Shown: positions 20,787 to 32,966, numbered from the stretch's first letter. The stretch: 64,000 nucleotides of DNA from Mactra quadrangularis (GCA_025267735.1 CM046307.1:34153231-34217230), one strand, 5' to 3'. Translations and numbers: made by a program. Notes: a model not told the origin generated them from the letters alone.

Positions 20787-22350
20787 GTAATATAAAAGTA
20801 TCAGGAACTGTAATAAACTTCATGATTGGAAGACATCAAAATTGTAAAACTATAAAGAAACTTAAAAACCAAGTGTTTATAAGATTAAAATTATCACATT
20901 TTGGCTTCAATACTATGTGAACTATGTGAAATGTGTAGCAAATACAGGTAAAAGAAAACGATCTGGAAATTCTGGCTAAGTGGACCGGCCGTTGTACATA
21001 ACATATAAAAACCGTTACAAACGGTGTTATACTATTCCATATATAAAACATCAACTACTAATACCATATTGTATTTTATTTAATCAAGTGTCAAAGCTCA
21101 GATATATTTCATTGTTCAGAATGATATCAACATTTCATTGCATGCAGTTGTTTATGCGATGATCATCAATGTGTTCTATCTTACAATGTTCTGTTTTGTT
21201 ATGTTACACTAGAGTTTTGTTTTCTTCTTCTGTTCTGTTCTGTTCTGACATCTAGACCTCAGGATCAGCACATTCTGATATGATACAATGACAGGTAACA
21301 TTCATAACTTATATCTTGGTAAGTGTCATAATGAATATTATAGAATCATGTCATCCAAAATATTGAAACAATTAAAAGATGTTCCACATTCATATATCAC
21401 CTCCTTAAAATAAGAAATGCATTCCAGCAATGGTGAAGTATTACATGAGTACATTATCTTTATTACATCCATAACTACTGAGTTAAATGTATAATTTGTT
21501 ACTATCATGGTGAACCTTTAAAATACAAATGTACTATTTTTTTGAAACATATGTATGTAATGGGCCGGATGCCTATATCAATTAACAAAAGTTGTCGTTG
21601 TTGTTGTTGTTGTTGTAACAAAATATGAACATTAAACAGCTTATTTAACATAATTTTAGTTTACTTTGGTTGCGTTAAATGCGGTAGCAACTTAATGTAT
21701 GGGTTAGAAAACGTCGGTCAGTCAATCTACTCACCGGTCCTGGAAATGTTGAATGTCTGAATATAAAATGTATTATATAAGATGGAATTCACTATATTTA
21801 ATATACAATCTCTATAGTACAACATATTAGCATATCGAGTGTTCTTTAGTATGGAATTCCCTACTTTTTATTTTTCCATACGGGGCTTGAACAAAATTTA
21901 CATTCATATAGGTAGTTGTACCAGTTATTGTTCAACAGAGCCTTGTGAAAATAGTTCGTGCGCCGCCGCGCTCATGAATGATGAACTAAATTTAGGGTTG
22001 GATTTAATAGTTTTCAATTCTAAGATTAGATAGTCTGGCATCTGTAATTCACTACCTCTGGTCTAAAAAGTGCTGATGAAATTGATGTTAAAAAATTGAA
22101 TTTGTAACACAATTGATGAAGCAAAGGTGAGCGAGTACTGGAAAGAAAATGGCAAAGGAAACCTGTTACAGTGAGTCGGACGCCGTACACATAATAACAA
22201 CAATATTATTGATGCGATTGTTGTTATAAGTCTTTTGGCCGCAGTAATCTTCCTTGTGTAGTCTTGCTCAGGTAAAAACGTGCTGATAAAACAAAAATCT
22301 ATTGTAAAAAGTAAATTGTGGATTTATAAATCTTTAGTCTAATACATTAC
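20787..22350. other. non-coding, includes (GTT)n
   Basis: Only a GTT trinucleotide run (21591-21616) stands out. It probably contains intron sequence of the minus-strand secreted-protein gene; I did not find its next exon with confidence. Confidence 0.35.
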
Positions 22351-22513
22351 CAGTAAACTTCCATGTCCATTGTAATTGTGGATCTGAGTCATCAACAAAC
22401 AAATGATCCAAACATCTTCTAAAATCAGATTCAATTTTTGTCCATGGAATATCATCTAGCATTATCTCCCCTTCTCTGTCAGTTGGACTTGTTGCAGATG
22501 GGGCACGTTGTTC
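22351..22513 (-). CDS. secreted-protein gene, exon 5
   Basis: 163 bp, acceptor ATCACAG, donor GTAATG. Encodes EQRAPSATSPTDREGEIMLD and onward to QLQWTWKFT; leaves in phase 1, so at least one more exon must exist further left. Confidence 0.75.
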
Positions 22514-25500
22514 CTGTGATAAAATAATTAAACGAGCGATATGATTATCTTAAACCACAACCCTAATCTACAGGTATTAAGTTCGTACATTTAAACTCAA
22601 TTTTGGAACCCGGTGATCCTCGGCTATTATCAAAGGTTCTGCCTGTCACTGAATCTGTGATAATTCATAATTCATTGAGTAGACGTGCCATTATTAATTG
22701 ATTAACCTAACTTCATTATATACACTGAATGAGAAACGACATATTCTGTGAATGAAAAGTTTTTATTTCTTAAACCAATCTATATTTCTTTTTTATCTTT
22801 ATTGGGAAAAACATCAAGAAAACTATAAAGAAGCAAAGGGAGGCAATTGCGTCAAATTCGGACTGGTAGTAACCCAGTTTGCTCGAACTTTTTGTCATGC
22901 AACATCTAGTAAGAGCCTTTGAAATGTTACCGTAAAATGAATGAGTTAAATTCAGTACTACTCACAGGAACTAGTAGTATAGTTTCTGATACTGGACATC
23001 TACCATTGATAGGTTCTACATAACAGATATAGAACAACACATACTGACTGGGATCACAACTTAAGAAATAATCACGCCGAGTTTGAGAAGCAAATGCTCC
23101 ACCTGAAAAAAAGCACCATAGTAATAATGATATATGTGATAATATGGGAGGAAGGTTTGCTATAAAGACAACCTTGGAACACCATAAGGCTTGACGCTTC
23201 TTCGCAAAGTTCATGTTGACCAATTCTGTACTCTAGTATAGCTTCGGAAAAAAAAACACAATCTAAATCTAGACTTTCTACGATGGAAGATAAGTTTTAA
23301 AATAGTCTTATATGAACTGCCTGCATGAACAGATGTACAGTGTATGTACTTAAATTGTACATTTCAAATGCAATTTGTTTTTGTATAATTACATCTATGT
23401 TTAAGTTAAGGTTTCCGTCAACAATTATCGGTTAATTTACCCTCAAATTTGGCCCTGCCACAAAAAGTTGCTCATATTTTGTCATATGTCAGGGCATTGT
23501 ATCATTTATCCCGAAATAACATTTTAAAACTTTTCGGTGAAATGTTACCATGGTAACAGTGACAAATAAATTTCAAAATATTGTGGTAATTCCATCTTGT
23601 TTATAGGCCTGCATATAAAATACTTCATACCTGAGATGAAACGTGTTATAGCAAGAGTTGGATCATCTCTCATGAAAAGACCATCGGCCACTATACATTG
23701 GTCTGTTATTGTGTTCCTAAAATATCGAAACTAGGTATAAACTGCGAATGACGATTACAAAATAAAATCAAAGCGCTGAAAGCACCGATTAAACGATTTA
23801 TTTAAAGTTTGCTTCACTTGATTTGGGACAGACTTGATTTGATTCTGACTTGACTATGTGATCAATGCCTCACTCATATATCGGTAAGCACTGTTTCATC
23901 CATTTCCTGGTTGGTCGCCATGAAAGACGAAGTGACTGCGATGCGACATAAATTCTGCACTCTGATTGTGGAAGTCGGCTTTTACAGTCAGAACGTAGAA
24001 CGTGGCATTTCGGTCATACTTCGTGGCAATAAAATATGAGAAACATAATTTTGAATTCGTGATATAATAAAAATAATTCACACTTCAGCATAATTTTGTA
24101 CATTGTAATTTTTGTATTTTTGATATATTTTTTATATTTTTGAATTGTAAAATTCTCATACCAAAGTGTTGCCACTCTTCTGTAGGTGTTTGTACTATTC
24201 AGGACCCATGTTATCTTTATGTTATGAGCTACCTCCGGAAACAATGAAAAGTCATCATCTAGGGAGTATATTCCAATCCAGTCATTATTTACTACCTGTC
24301 AATATTCATCAGTACAAAATCTCATTACTATATACAGGATATAATAGTCATGCATGCAAGAAGACCACAGTAATGTCCTATACAGTGCGTACAAAATAAC
24401 AAAAGTGTTTGCGTTATCATTAAAAATTAACCAATTCATTCCAGAGGTAAGCAGTACTGAAAATATAAGTTGTGTAGTTCATTTTAACAAAATGAATTTG
24501 GCGGACAAACCACCACCCCTTGGCAAATCATGCTTGTAATGGTGACCACTTTACCATTACACCAACAAGACACTCATAAAACATAAAACAATTATATATT
24601 TTATTGTTATCCTGAGTATCCTCTGTCGTGGATTAGTTCATTGTATTGTTTATATAAAGAGTGTTTTGTTTTTGTATAAAAAGTTCTATTACATTAACCT
24701 GTCACAACTTAAATAATTACACGGTCAATGAATCTGTTATTTTTAACCCCTTTCAAACTTGTTATAACCCCGATATTCAAAATCGCCGCATACATTGTTA
24801 CATCATCAATGATTTATATTGATTGGTGGCTCAATGTTTTAAAAGAGGTTAAATAATAGCACATTCAGTGAGTGTGTAATTATTCAAGTTGTGACAGGTT
24901 AATGTAATAGAACTATACGAACTACATGTACAGGTCGTATTCTAGGTCATGCGTGTTTTTGTACTTTAAACATTGGACTTTCCCCTGAATAGGTGAATTA
25001 GATGATGCATGAACAACCTTTTACGGATTAAAATATAAAACTTTGACATTTAACTTTATTTTAAAGACTGTAAACCGTGCACCATGTAAATTTAATAAAG
25101 CGGTATGTTCATAAAATAAGTGCAAAAAAAAACTAATCTATAAAACTGTAAAAATACACCCCTAAATATTGGTGTGTAATGAAACCGGCTATGTTTATAT
25201 ACGCAATGCTTACGTGGACGACCTGTATATAAAAGTATTGTATATATATTAAGATTTCTTTCACCTTACGAAGGACAAAGTTCATTGAATATTCATGAAG
25301 AAGATCCGAATGCGGTGAACAGGTGTGCACTACAATACGAGCAAGCGTTAATTACAATTACTTTGACGCATCTCACTAACTGATATCCTTAGCCCATTGG
25401 TAACGCGTCGGCCGTCAGACCTAAAGGTTTAAGGTTCAAATCCCGGTAGCATAATATTTTTCAGACTAAAACCTTCCTACGTTTTTTTCATCTTATTTAT

Positions 25501-26709
25501 AATATGGTGTCAGTATTATACATGTATAAATTATCCAAGTTTTTCTCCCTCGTGAATCTCGTGCACACAAAGAGTGTATATAACGACCCAAATGTCTTTA
25601 AAGTGTTAGTTAGGTCATCATGTCTGAAACGTGTAAGCACGCGAAAAATTGTCAAAAATGTAAAGAAATTATTTATAAAAATTATAATGAAACCCCAAAA
25701 ACATTTAAAATATCCAATGAAAAAAATTGATACCAGCATAGGATTTGAACCACCGACCACTGTGTCAAAAACGTTATTTTAGACGCAGCTGTATCCACTG
25801 TGCTAAGCCGTCTTTCGATAATTGCTACATTATTAATTTGATTACAATTTAACATTGAACAAGGGGAATAAATTCTCGGAGAATAAACCTTCCGAACAAC
25901 CTCTTTTATAATGGTTTAGCCCATATTTACAAAGGTAAGCGCCGTGACCTTTGTAAGGTGAAAGAATTCTTACTATACATTGTTATAACATAGTGACTAA
26001 CAAGAAATATCTTCGAAAAAGAAATTTGGCACTATGCAGAGTACATTTTGTTTGAAGTATAAATTGTCATAGTCGCTGTTCAGTCTAACCGCCAAGAGCG
26101 TACCATGACGAATGTATAATTAGCATAATATAGTGAGTCACTCATAATTCTCGGAGTAAATAGTCAGCACATACTGTCCGTGCTACGCACATGTTTATCA
26201 CAAATAACCAATAATACCACATCTTTAATCCATTTCTCTAGACCAAAAGAGAATTTCATTGGACAAACAGGTATGGTAGTGCAAATTGTATTGGTTAAAA
26301 ATATGGGTCAAAAATTGGCTTAGACAGTTGCGCCGATAATAAAATAAGAAGAAAACGTAAAAAAGTACCATATACTAAACCCCTGATAAAAACATTGATA
26401 AACATAAACACTGGGTAATTTAATAACAACGCATTTAAGGATACTTACATACTGTTCATATTGTTGCCAGGTGATGACACAACTTCTTGGAGGAATCACA
26501 ACTCCACTTGTAGCGGCTGCAACATTGTCAGTTGGCGCCAAAATTTTGTTTATAAATGATTTATAAGCCGTTCGACTGGTGAATTCTTGATTACTGTACT
26601 GATTATTGTACCGATAGTTATTTCTGTTATGACGACGACCACCTTCAATACACAGGGCCAGACATACCAACAACAGAACTGCTAGTAGCTTCCTGCAGAT
26701 AGAACACAT
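22351..26709 (-). CDS. secreted protein of unknown family (exons 1-5, 3' end open)
   Basis: Five exons joined by consensus GT-AG sites in consistent phase (0, 2, 1, 0, 1) encode 260 residues. Residues 1-23 form a signal peptide: a basic start, a leucine/valine core (LLAVLLLVCLALC), then IEGG. Next come an Arg/Asn/Tyr-rich low-complexity stretch, a conserved-looking NNDWIGIYSLDDD segment, a cysteine-bearing TDQCIVADGLFMRDDP segment, a YFLSCDPSQYVLFYICYVEP segment with three cysteines counting GRC, and an acidic tail rich in Trp (DIPWTKI, QLQWTWKF). No transmembrane segment after the signal, so extracellular or lumenal. I do not recognise the family. A TA-target transposon starts 50 bp upstream of the ATG. 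Confidence 0.75.
22966..23102 (-). CDS. secreted-protein gene, exon 4
   Basis: 137 bp, acceptor TTTTTTTCAG, donor GTGAGT. Encodes GAFASQTRRDYFLSCDPSQY through SETILLVP. Three cysteines suggest disulphides. Confidence 0.8.
23631..23716 (-). CDS. secreted-protein gene, exon 3
   Basis: 86 bp, acceptor ATTTTAG, donor GTATGA. Encodes NTITDQCIVADGLFMRDDPT and LAITRFIS; the split codons at both ends give W and G. Confidence 0.78.
24162..24295 (-). CDS. secreted-protein gene, exon 2
   Basis: 134 bp, acceptor TTGACAG, donor GTATGA. Encodes VVNNDWIGIYSLDDDFSLF and onward to TYRRVATL; phase 0 in, phase 2 out. Confidence 0.78.
24683..24913. mobile_element. 231-bp MITE with ~45-bp inverted ends
   Basis: Left arm GTTCTATTACATTAACCTGT and onward through AATAATTACAC matches the right arm inverted with few differences. 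In intron 1 of the secreted-protein gene. No target duplication could be fixed because the inverted arms run to the edge. Confidence 0.65.
25383..25452 (+). repeat. tRNA-like sequence 1
   Basis: A box TTAGCCCATTGGTAACGCG and B box GGTTCAAATCCC are well placed, but the acceptor ends do not pair. A tRNA-derived relic or SINE head rather than a working tRNA. Confidence 0.5.
25731..25812 (-). repeat. tRNA-like sequence 2
   Basis: Minus-strand A box GGCTTAGCACAGTGGATAC and B box GGTTCAAATCC. Faces tRNA-like sequence 1 about 280 bp away. No matching acceptor stem. Confidence 0.5.
26449..26709 (-). CDS. secreted-protein gene, exon 1 with signal peptide
   Basis: 87 codons from ATG at 26709 to a TAT|GTAAGT donor. 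Begins MCSICRKLLAVLLLVCLALC, a clear signal peptide, then RRHNRNNYRYNNQYSNQ, an Arg/Asn/Tyr-rich stretch, and ends SCVITWQQYEQY. Confidence 0.8.
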
Positions 26710-26920
26710 TATGGAAGATTTTGACTTGTATGCGCTGCTTTAGTTCCAGTAGTATTTTAGTGCGACAATATTAACATGTGCTTGAACTATACCTAATAAA
26801 ATAAATACACACTTCACTTACATTAAATCGTGAGGTTTCCGTACGCGCGTAAACGGCTATAGTCCGATTTTATCCGGTGAGCCGTGACTGCACTTTTGTA
26901 TTCAAGACCGATTTGAATTG

Positions 26921-26998
26921 ACTCAGTGGTCGTGGCGGTAAGACACTTGACTTGATAGACATTGCTTTTGTTACCCCGGGTTCGAATCCTGCTTATTA
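26921..26998 (+). repeat. tRNA-like sequence 3
   Basis: Good B box GGTTCGAATCC; weaker A box around GTCGTGGCGGTAAGAC. Lies just inside the left arm of the foldback. Confidence 0.45.
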
Positions 26999-27471
26999 TC
27001 CTTTATTCTTTTTTTTTGTTCTTTTTTATTGTTTGCCATCATGGAAACGTGCAACTCTCAATCTCTGTGCAGCACGAAGCCAAATGTATATAAAATAGAA
27101 TATGCATATTTGCCTGAGTTTGTGCTTAGATATTACTTTGATGTCATACACTTAACTGTCTCGACCGTGTCTTATAGAAATGATTCTATGCACATGCATT
27201 TTATAAGAAAGAGAATTGAAATGGAATGCATGTTACTTTGGCACATTTGTTTGATTGTATCCTCGTTTGATTTCCATTCAGCCACTGCATTTGAAGCCGA
27301 ATGTATAATATAAATGTATTATTATTCGGTACAATGTAAATTGCTGGATATAAAAAATAAAGAACCAAGGAAATAAAACAAATAGAAATAAAACAAAATC
27401 AAATTATAGCACATAAATCATTATATGATACGGACAACTATACATGAATTTAATGATAAATTAAAAAATGT

Positions 27472-27545
27472 GGAGGCGGTGAGGTTCGAACCACTGCAGT
27501 AAAATTGGCCATATGTTTCTGACTCGTTACCGACTGCGCTATTTT
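27472..27545 (-). repeat. tRNA-like sequence 4
   Basis: Minus-strand A box AATAGCGCAGTCGGTAACG and B box GGTTCGAACCT. Opposed to sequence 3 within the same foldback. Confidence 0.5.
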
Positions 27546-28253
27546 GAACAATGGTTTTGAATTATTATATCATGCATATATACTTAAGATATTAAAGTTT
27601 GTATTGATTTTTAGTGTAGTATTTACTGGTTATACCTATCGTCCTGGTTATGATTAGACTCGTCCAAGCTGTCACGGCTCACCGAATAAAATCAGACACG
27701 TGTTTATAACAACCTATTTGACTATAAATCAATTTTGTAAAAGTGCATGTTATCGTACTTTGAATTTTGGACACATAAATTTGGGGAAACACAGAAGTCC
27801 GCAATGTTGTGGCACTGTTTCAAAGTATTTACTCTTATAAAAACAACATTAATTGTTCAGTACGTATATTTTGCCGAAATCTTCCGATAAAGCGCGATTT
27901 ACAAACGAAGACAAAAATAAACTGTATATACTGAGTTTTATATATTCTTGCATAAAGGGCAAGCTCAGGTTAATATTGTCGGACTAGACTGAGGTACAAA
28001 GTATGAATCAGCTATAGCCTGGCTCAACTGTGTGTAAAATTCAGTTTTTTTAAACCAAATAGCAAATGTTTATCAGTACAATAAAGTTCCGCTACAAGAC
28101 CACTTTGTTTATTACATCATGTATGTAATTACGTTTTTTTAAAATCCTAATTGCTTACTAGTAATTTGAAAAGGAAAATGTCCCTTTATTAAGGCAGTCT
28201 CGCTATTAAGTAAATAGTGAAAAGTTTTCTAATAGTGAAACTTTCCTGTAAAA

Positions 28254-28768
28254 GGCCGGTATTCCATTCATTCGGGAGCGCGACGTGAACGTTTTGCGTG
28301 AGCGTAAAACTTGAACATGAGGCGTGAGTTTTCACGCTCACACTATTCCATTCATCCAGTTAACGTGAAAACAACTGAATCGTTCATTTTTGTTAAAAAT
28401 CAAGTTATCGGTAATGGCAACTAATTTAATAGTTGAATTTTGTAATTACGATAGAATTGTCGGGACTGGTCGTACAGAATAGGACATTTTGTAATTGTTT
28501 CAATAAGTTTTCGGTTGCATCTGGCATAGTCGGACCTTTCATAGTGTCTTCTCGTCTGTAAATGCCGTGCGTGAACGTGAAAAGTCCTTTCATGTAGTGA
28601 TCAGTTTCACTTTCGCGTTACACTGTCACATGCTATAAATTCGCGTTTCATGCTCACATCGCGCTCACGTCGAAATGGAATACATACTATAGAAAATCGT
28701 TTGTTTGATTTCTCACGTACGCGCTTTACGTTCATGCTACACGTTCCCGTATAGATGGAATACGGGCC
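28254..28768. mobile_element. MITE with GGCCGGTATTCCAT ends
   Basis: About 515 bp; ends GGCCGGTATTCCATTCATTC and the inverse of GGCCCGTATTCCATCTATAC. Subterminal CGTGAACG/ACGTTCACG words repeat. The ends resemble Harbinger/ISL2EU types, but the duplication is unclear. Confidence 0.55.
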
Positions 28769-28916
28769 TAATCATAAAAGTAAGTGCCCAAACGCTAATA
28801 TGAATAAATACGATTAGCAAAATCAAAAGCAATATCGTCCTTACAGGTCGAGAATCTCACTCTTTTCTGGATTTCGAGAATGAAACTTGTTGGGCACTTT
28901 TCTGCAACATTTTTTT

Positions 28917-29702
28917 AGGGGTGTAACAATACGGTAAAAACCGCATTGCAATATATTGCAATACACAAATCCCATATTGCAATTTATCTTACCTCGTACA
29001 GAATACTCGTTTTTCATTGGCCGAGAGCGGTCACGTGCTGACCATGTATTATCCCATATTAGGTCAGTAGATTCTAATATCCAGTCAGTAACAAAATTTA
29101 TAAATGATAGCGCTGACGAAACCTTATTTTTAATTCAGATGGGGGTACTCGGTAAGATAAATTCGTTACACAGTCAGTTACTGACCGGATACGGTGTGAT
29201 ACCGGGTCAGTGAATAAATATTGGGCTCGAGCTACGCTCTCACCCAATATTAATTTACTGACCCGGTATCACACCGTATCCGGTCAGTAACTGACTGTGT
29301 AACTAATAATATTGCAATATATTGCAGTACATATTGTTCTTTTGTGCATACATACATAGCATGAATTAATGCACGTGCTTCGTCTTAATTTGATCAACAT
29401 TGCACATAGATATTTGTATTTTCAAATGATCTATATGTATTATGCAAATGTTTGAATAAGTTAGAAAAAAGGTTTTGGATGGACTTCGAAAGATAAATAT
29501 TCTCTCACTTTACGAAAAAATATTTCAAGTTTCCGAACACATTTTAATATTTATTCAAACATTAAAATTTCAGATTCTTATAAAAACAATCAGCATAGAA
29601 CATTACTAGAAAAACCGGTTCAGAGAAAAACGAACCGATAAAAAACCGCCAGAAGTCGTATTGCAATATAAACCGGTATATCGGTTAACCGTTACACCCC
29701 TA
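28917..29702. mobile_element. non-autonomous hAT (AGGGGTGTAAC family), copy 1
   Basis: Ends AGGGGTGTAACAATACGG and CCGTTACACCCCT, with subterminal ATATTGCAATA repeats. Flanked by ATTTTTTT at 28909-28916 and 29703-29710. A related copy lies at 34852-35345. The central part (about 28985-29305) is an extra insertion with its own hairpin. Confidence 0.7.
29165..29303. repeat. 139-nt near-perfect hairpin
   Basis: Arms of about 60 nt (start GTTACACAGTCAGTTACTGA) around a ~17-nt loop (CTCGAGCTACGCTCTCA). Only a few mismatches. Contained in the hAT at 28917-29702 and absent from the sister copy, so it is probably a foldback MITE. Confidence 0.75.
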
Positions 29703-29710
29703 ATTTTTTT

Positions 29711-30930
29711 GTATTCACTGGTGTTTCTCAATCGTCAAATTGCCTTATGTTGGTTTCGCCGGAGGAACAAAATAGAATATTAATTAGAAATCTGCAATCT
29801 GGTAAAAAAAACAACTCGATCTAAAGAGAATTTCTACTTACATATTTTTGCCGTCTGATGATCACCAGAGTAATGAGCTTGTTTGTGTTAGCTTTTATAC
29901 TTAGAGTAGTCAATCCTAGTTTTTTTGGTTAACCATAAAATCAATGCAAATACTCTCTAGAGGCAACTTTTCATTTTCTTTTTATAGATTTAAGGAAGTC
30001 CCTTAAAAATTGAATAATTAAATACACTATATACATGTAGTTGTACGCAGGGCCTGTCACTCACGTTTTCTACAACAACAACTACACGTGTAACCAGTTG
30101 TTGTCGATTTTTCAGACAAATATTTAAACAACACAAAACAGTTTCTACATTTCTTTCACAGAAATAACACAATTGTATTTAGCTACTTTTTATTGTTACC
30201 TCCACATCCTCTACAGATCATATAAATTGAGCTGTGAAACAGATCATGTGAAAAATGATTTGTGCAGAAGATTTCGAGTTGACTATTACAACACACAGGC
30301 TAATGTGGGTGTTTTAGGATAAAGAATAGTTGCTGTAAGCACTATTTAATTCTTTTCAATTTTTGGGCTGCTGTAAGAGTCTGAAGACAATTTGAGTTGT
30401 CTCAATTGGTTAAGTTGTTCTGATTCGAATAATCGAACAAGTTTGGTTTTATCCTCAACTTTTTCGTTTTTATTTCATGATATGGCCACAATCTACCAAA
30501 TTGCATTTACAAACAGGGCGGGTAATCACGTGGTTTTGTTTACGATAACATTGGGTCAACTATAATGGCGGCGATCACAATTTTCACGCTATTTTTTGTC
30601 TTTATTTGATATTTCCTTAGGTATTCATATAGCCTATGTTCAAGCGACAAAAAAGCCGATTCCAACGGTATATGACTTAGCAAAATCCATTCAGTACTTT
30701 TCCTGATTACCTTGCAGAGAAATTTGAAGTGGTGATCATGTATTTGGGTAAAACTGCGTGGTAACATTGGGTCACAAAATATATTTTTACGTATTTTAAC
30801 TACTAAACATGGCAGGATTTGAACGAAATTTGTAAACAACCACCGTTTAGATTGACTTTGTTGTATACAATGTATATATATATCAAACATATGTAAATAC
30901 ACGTTTTTATTACAAAACGGGTTGTAACTA
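29711..30930. other. non-coding, repeated GGCGGCGATCAC-type segment
   Basis: No gene recognised. The word AACATTGGGTCA occurs at 30548 and 30765, which may mark a repeat. The 167-codon minus-strand frame (31043-30540) has no recognised domain and overlaps the foldback cluster; I do not call it a gene. Confidence 0.35.
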
Positions 30931-30944
30931 AGGTTGAAAAAACC

Positions 30945-32182
30945 ACGTGCGTAATTTTTGCAGGTTGTGAAAATGCGTACCCGTTTTTCATATGTAGTGA
31001 AAAACACGTTTCGTGAAAAATGAGGTTCAACGCTGAACCTCATTTTTCACAGAACGCGTTTTTCACAACCAGTGAAGACATGTTTGTGAAAAACGAGGTT
31101 CAACATGGCAACTTGCTCAATACCGGAATATATTGCCCACCTCGAGGCTTTATCGACAGACTTTCACAGCAATATTGTTACTATTCATACAACATATGAA
31201 TTCCAGTATTGAGCGACGGTAAAAAATCTGACAATGAAATCTGTACCTCTGAAATTGACCACTGCGTTACAATTCACAAAATATAACTCACAACGGACAA
31301 ATGTTTACATAAATAAAAATACAATGACCTTTAATTTTAAATAGCAATTATAAAATTATAAGCTACAATCACATTTATTAAAGTTTTATATGCATGCATC
31401 TTCCCAACATGTAAATCTTTTTTTGCCAACGGTATACTAGTATCTTACCAAAATATGAAATACTGCAGAATCTTCATTTTGCCATCCATGCATAATAAAT
31501 AAATATTAATGTCAGGGTGGATAATGGGTTATGTGCTTCATGCCCCAAGAGTCGCTAGTTTGAATCCCTCTCCTCCACTTAATCGACTAAGGCTCGATAG
31601 AAGTTGCTATGGACATAAATGGATGTTCATGCTTTTGCTAGGGAGCGTAACGTAGGATGCTAGGACCTAAGTGTTTGCTAGAAGCATAAGGGGAAATTAC
31701 TATGGACAATGAAACTGCTGCTAAGTGTGCTTGGGCAGCTGCTATAAACCTCGAGGCGGTTGCTTTGGATGCGAAACTTGTAAATACGGACATTATAACA
31801 GTACCATGGGGCATGTGTGCATACTATGTACCTTGGTGGCTTCTCTATGTGCTAAAGTGGTTGCTTATAATACTAGCTTATTGAAGACATCTTGCGTCCA
31901 TGTTGCGACGTTAACCATCTAAATAAAATATTTGAAAATAACTGAACCATTAGTTTTGTTTATCATATACTTTTAGATTTACTACTCTATATTGACTCAT
32001 GTTGTGAAAATTGCGTTAGGACTAAAAATCGAAAAATATGTTTAACGAAATTTTCACATCGCTCATTTGTGAAAAACGCGTACGCAATTTTCACAACTGG
32101 TGAAAATTACTAACGTGTTTTTCACAAGTTCTGAAAATTGCGTACGCGTGAAAAACACGGGTTGTGAAAAATGAGGTTCAAC
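30945..32182. repeat. GTGAAAAA foldback repeat cluster
   Basis: GTGAAAAA/TTTTTCAC words occur many times at both ends (30945-31110 and 31996-32182). A palindrome is centred near 31032 (GTGAAAAATGAGGTTCA and its inverse). The two clusters face each other, so this is probably one or two TIR elements with TGAACCTCATTTTTCAC ends. A relic tRNA-like B box (GTTTGAATCCC) is at 31558. Confidence 0.45.
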
Positions 32183-32966
32183 AGAGCCAAATCAAATTAA
32201 AAAAGAGGTGTTAAATTTTACAAAATGTTTTCTACTATTAGAAGGTAGACAGGACCATGCGCCATGATCGTGCGACCTTATGTACGACTCATGCAGGTTG
32301 CTCGTCTTCTCACAAAGACAAACGAGAACAACAGCGTAATCACAACCCCAATCAAAACATAAACAGCTCTGGTATCCATACATTATTTCACTTCTCTGTA
32401 CGAAAAAGGATTGGTGTGGTGTTTTGGAACGACCAAAGTCATGAACACTTTTTGAGAATCGGAAGTGATTGAAATATTTGACATTTAAAATATTTGTGTT
32501 TTTGTTTTCGGTTCGTGTGTTTTTGTGCATAGGTTCATAGGTTTGTCAAAGACTTGAGTTGACGCTTAACAGAATTCAAATTTGGCATGGCCTTATGTGT
32601 TGGCGCCGAGTTAAAACTGATAAAAATTGTGAATTGTGTACATTAAAATCTACGAGTGATTACGACATGCATAGCTTAACATTTGAACATTCAAGATGAC
32701 TTTAAGTCTAATAAATGTCTTCTCTTAAGTAAGAAAGTAGCGAAGCAAAAATACCACATGTATACTAGTTGTTTTGATATTTGAAATTAACCTTCAGGCA
32801 GTTAAGGTTTAAGAAAAAATAAAGATGAGGCTAATTTAAATTTTTAATTAATTCTAGTATTGATTGATGTATCTTAATGATGAAATGAGAAAATTAATGC
32901 CCACCTTAGGCAATCATCAGTGGTTTTACTTCCGTAATTTTGTTTTTATTTAAAAGAAAATGTATA
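32183..32966. other. non-coding intergenic
   Basis: Opposed 112- and 71-codon frames at 32192-32530 show no recognisable motif. Nothing else seen. Confidence 0.35.

Larger units (their letters stand above)
26866..27693. mobile_element. foldback element carrying two opposed tRNA-like sequences
   Basis: 828 bp bounded by inverted repeats GATTTTATCCGGTGAGCCG (26866) and CGGCTCACCGAATAAAATC (27693), 22 of 23 positions matching. Absent from the related copy at 58843-59208, so it is a separate insertion. It contains tRNA-like sequences at 26921 (plus) and 27472 (minus) pointing at each other. Confidence 0.6.
26760..27984. mobile_element. TA-target TIR element, copy 1, with nested foldback
   Basis: Ends GTGCGACAATATTAACATGT and (inverted) GTCCGACAATATTAACCTGA, flanked by TA on both sides. 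Its interior matches, in inverse orientation, the compact 366-bp copy at 58843-59208, which lacks the insertion at 26866-27693. It sits 50 bp upstream of the start codon of the secreted-protein gene and so may supply its promoter or leader. Confidence 0.68.

Noticed and set aside
25383..25452. Functional tRNA gene
   Set aside because: A and B boxes are present but the acceptor stem does not pair; the same holds for the other tRNA-like sequences here.
30540..31043. 167-codon minus-strand open frame
   Set aside because: No recognised domain, composition like AT-rich non-coding DNA, and it overlaps a foldback repeat cluster; no splice or start context supports a gene.
32192..32530. 112-codon minus-strand frame opposed to a 71-codon plus-strand frame
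   Set aside because: Neither strand shows recognisable protein features or splice context.
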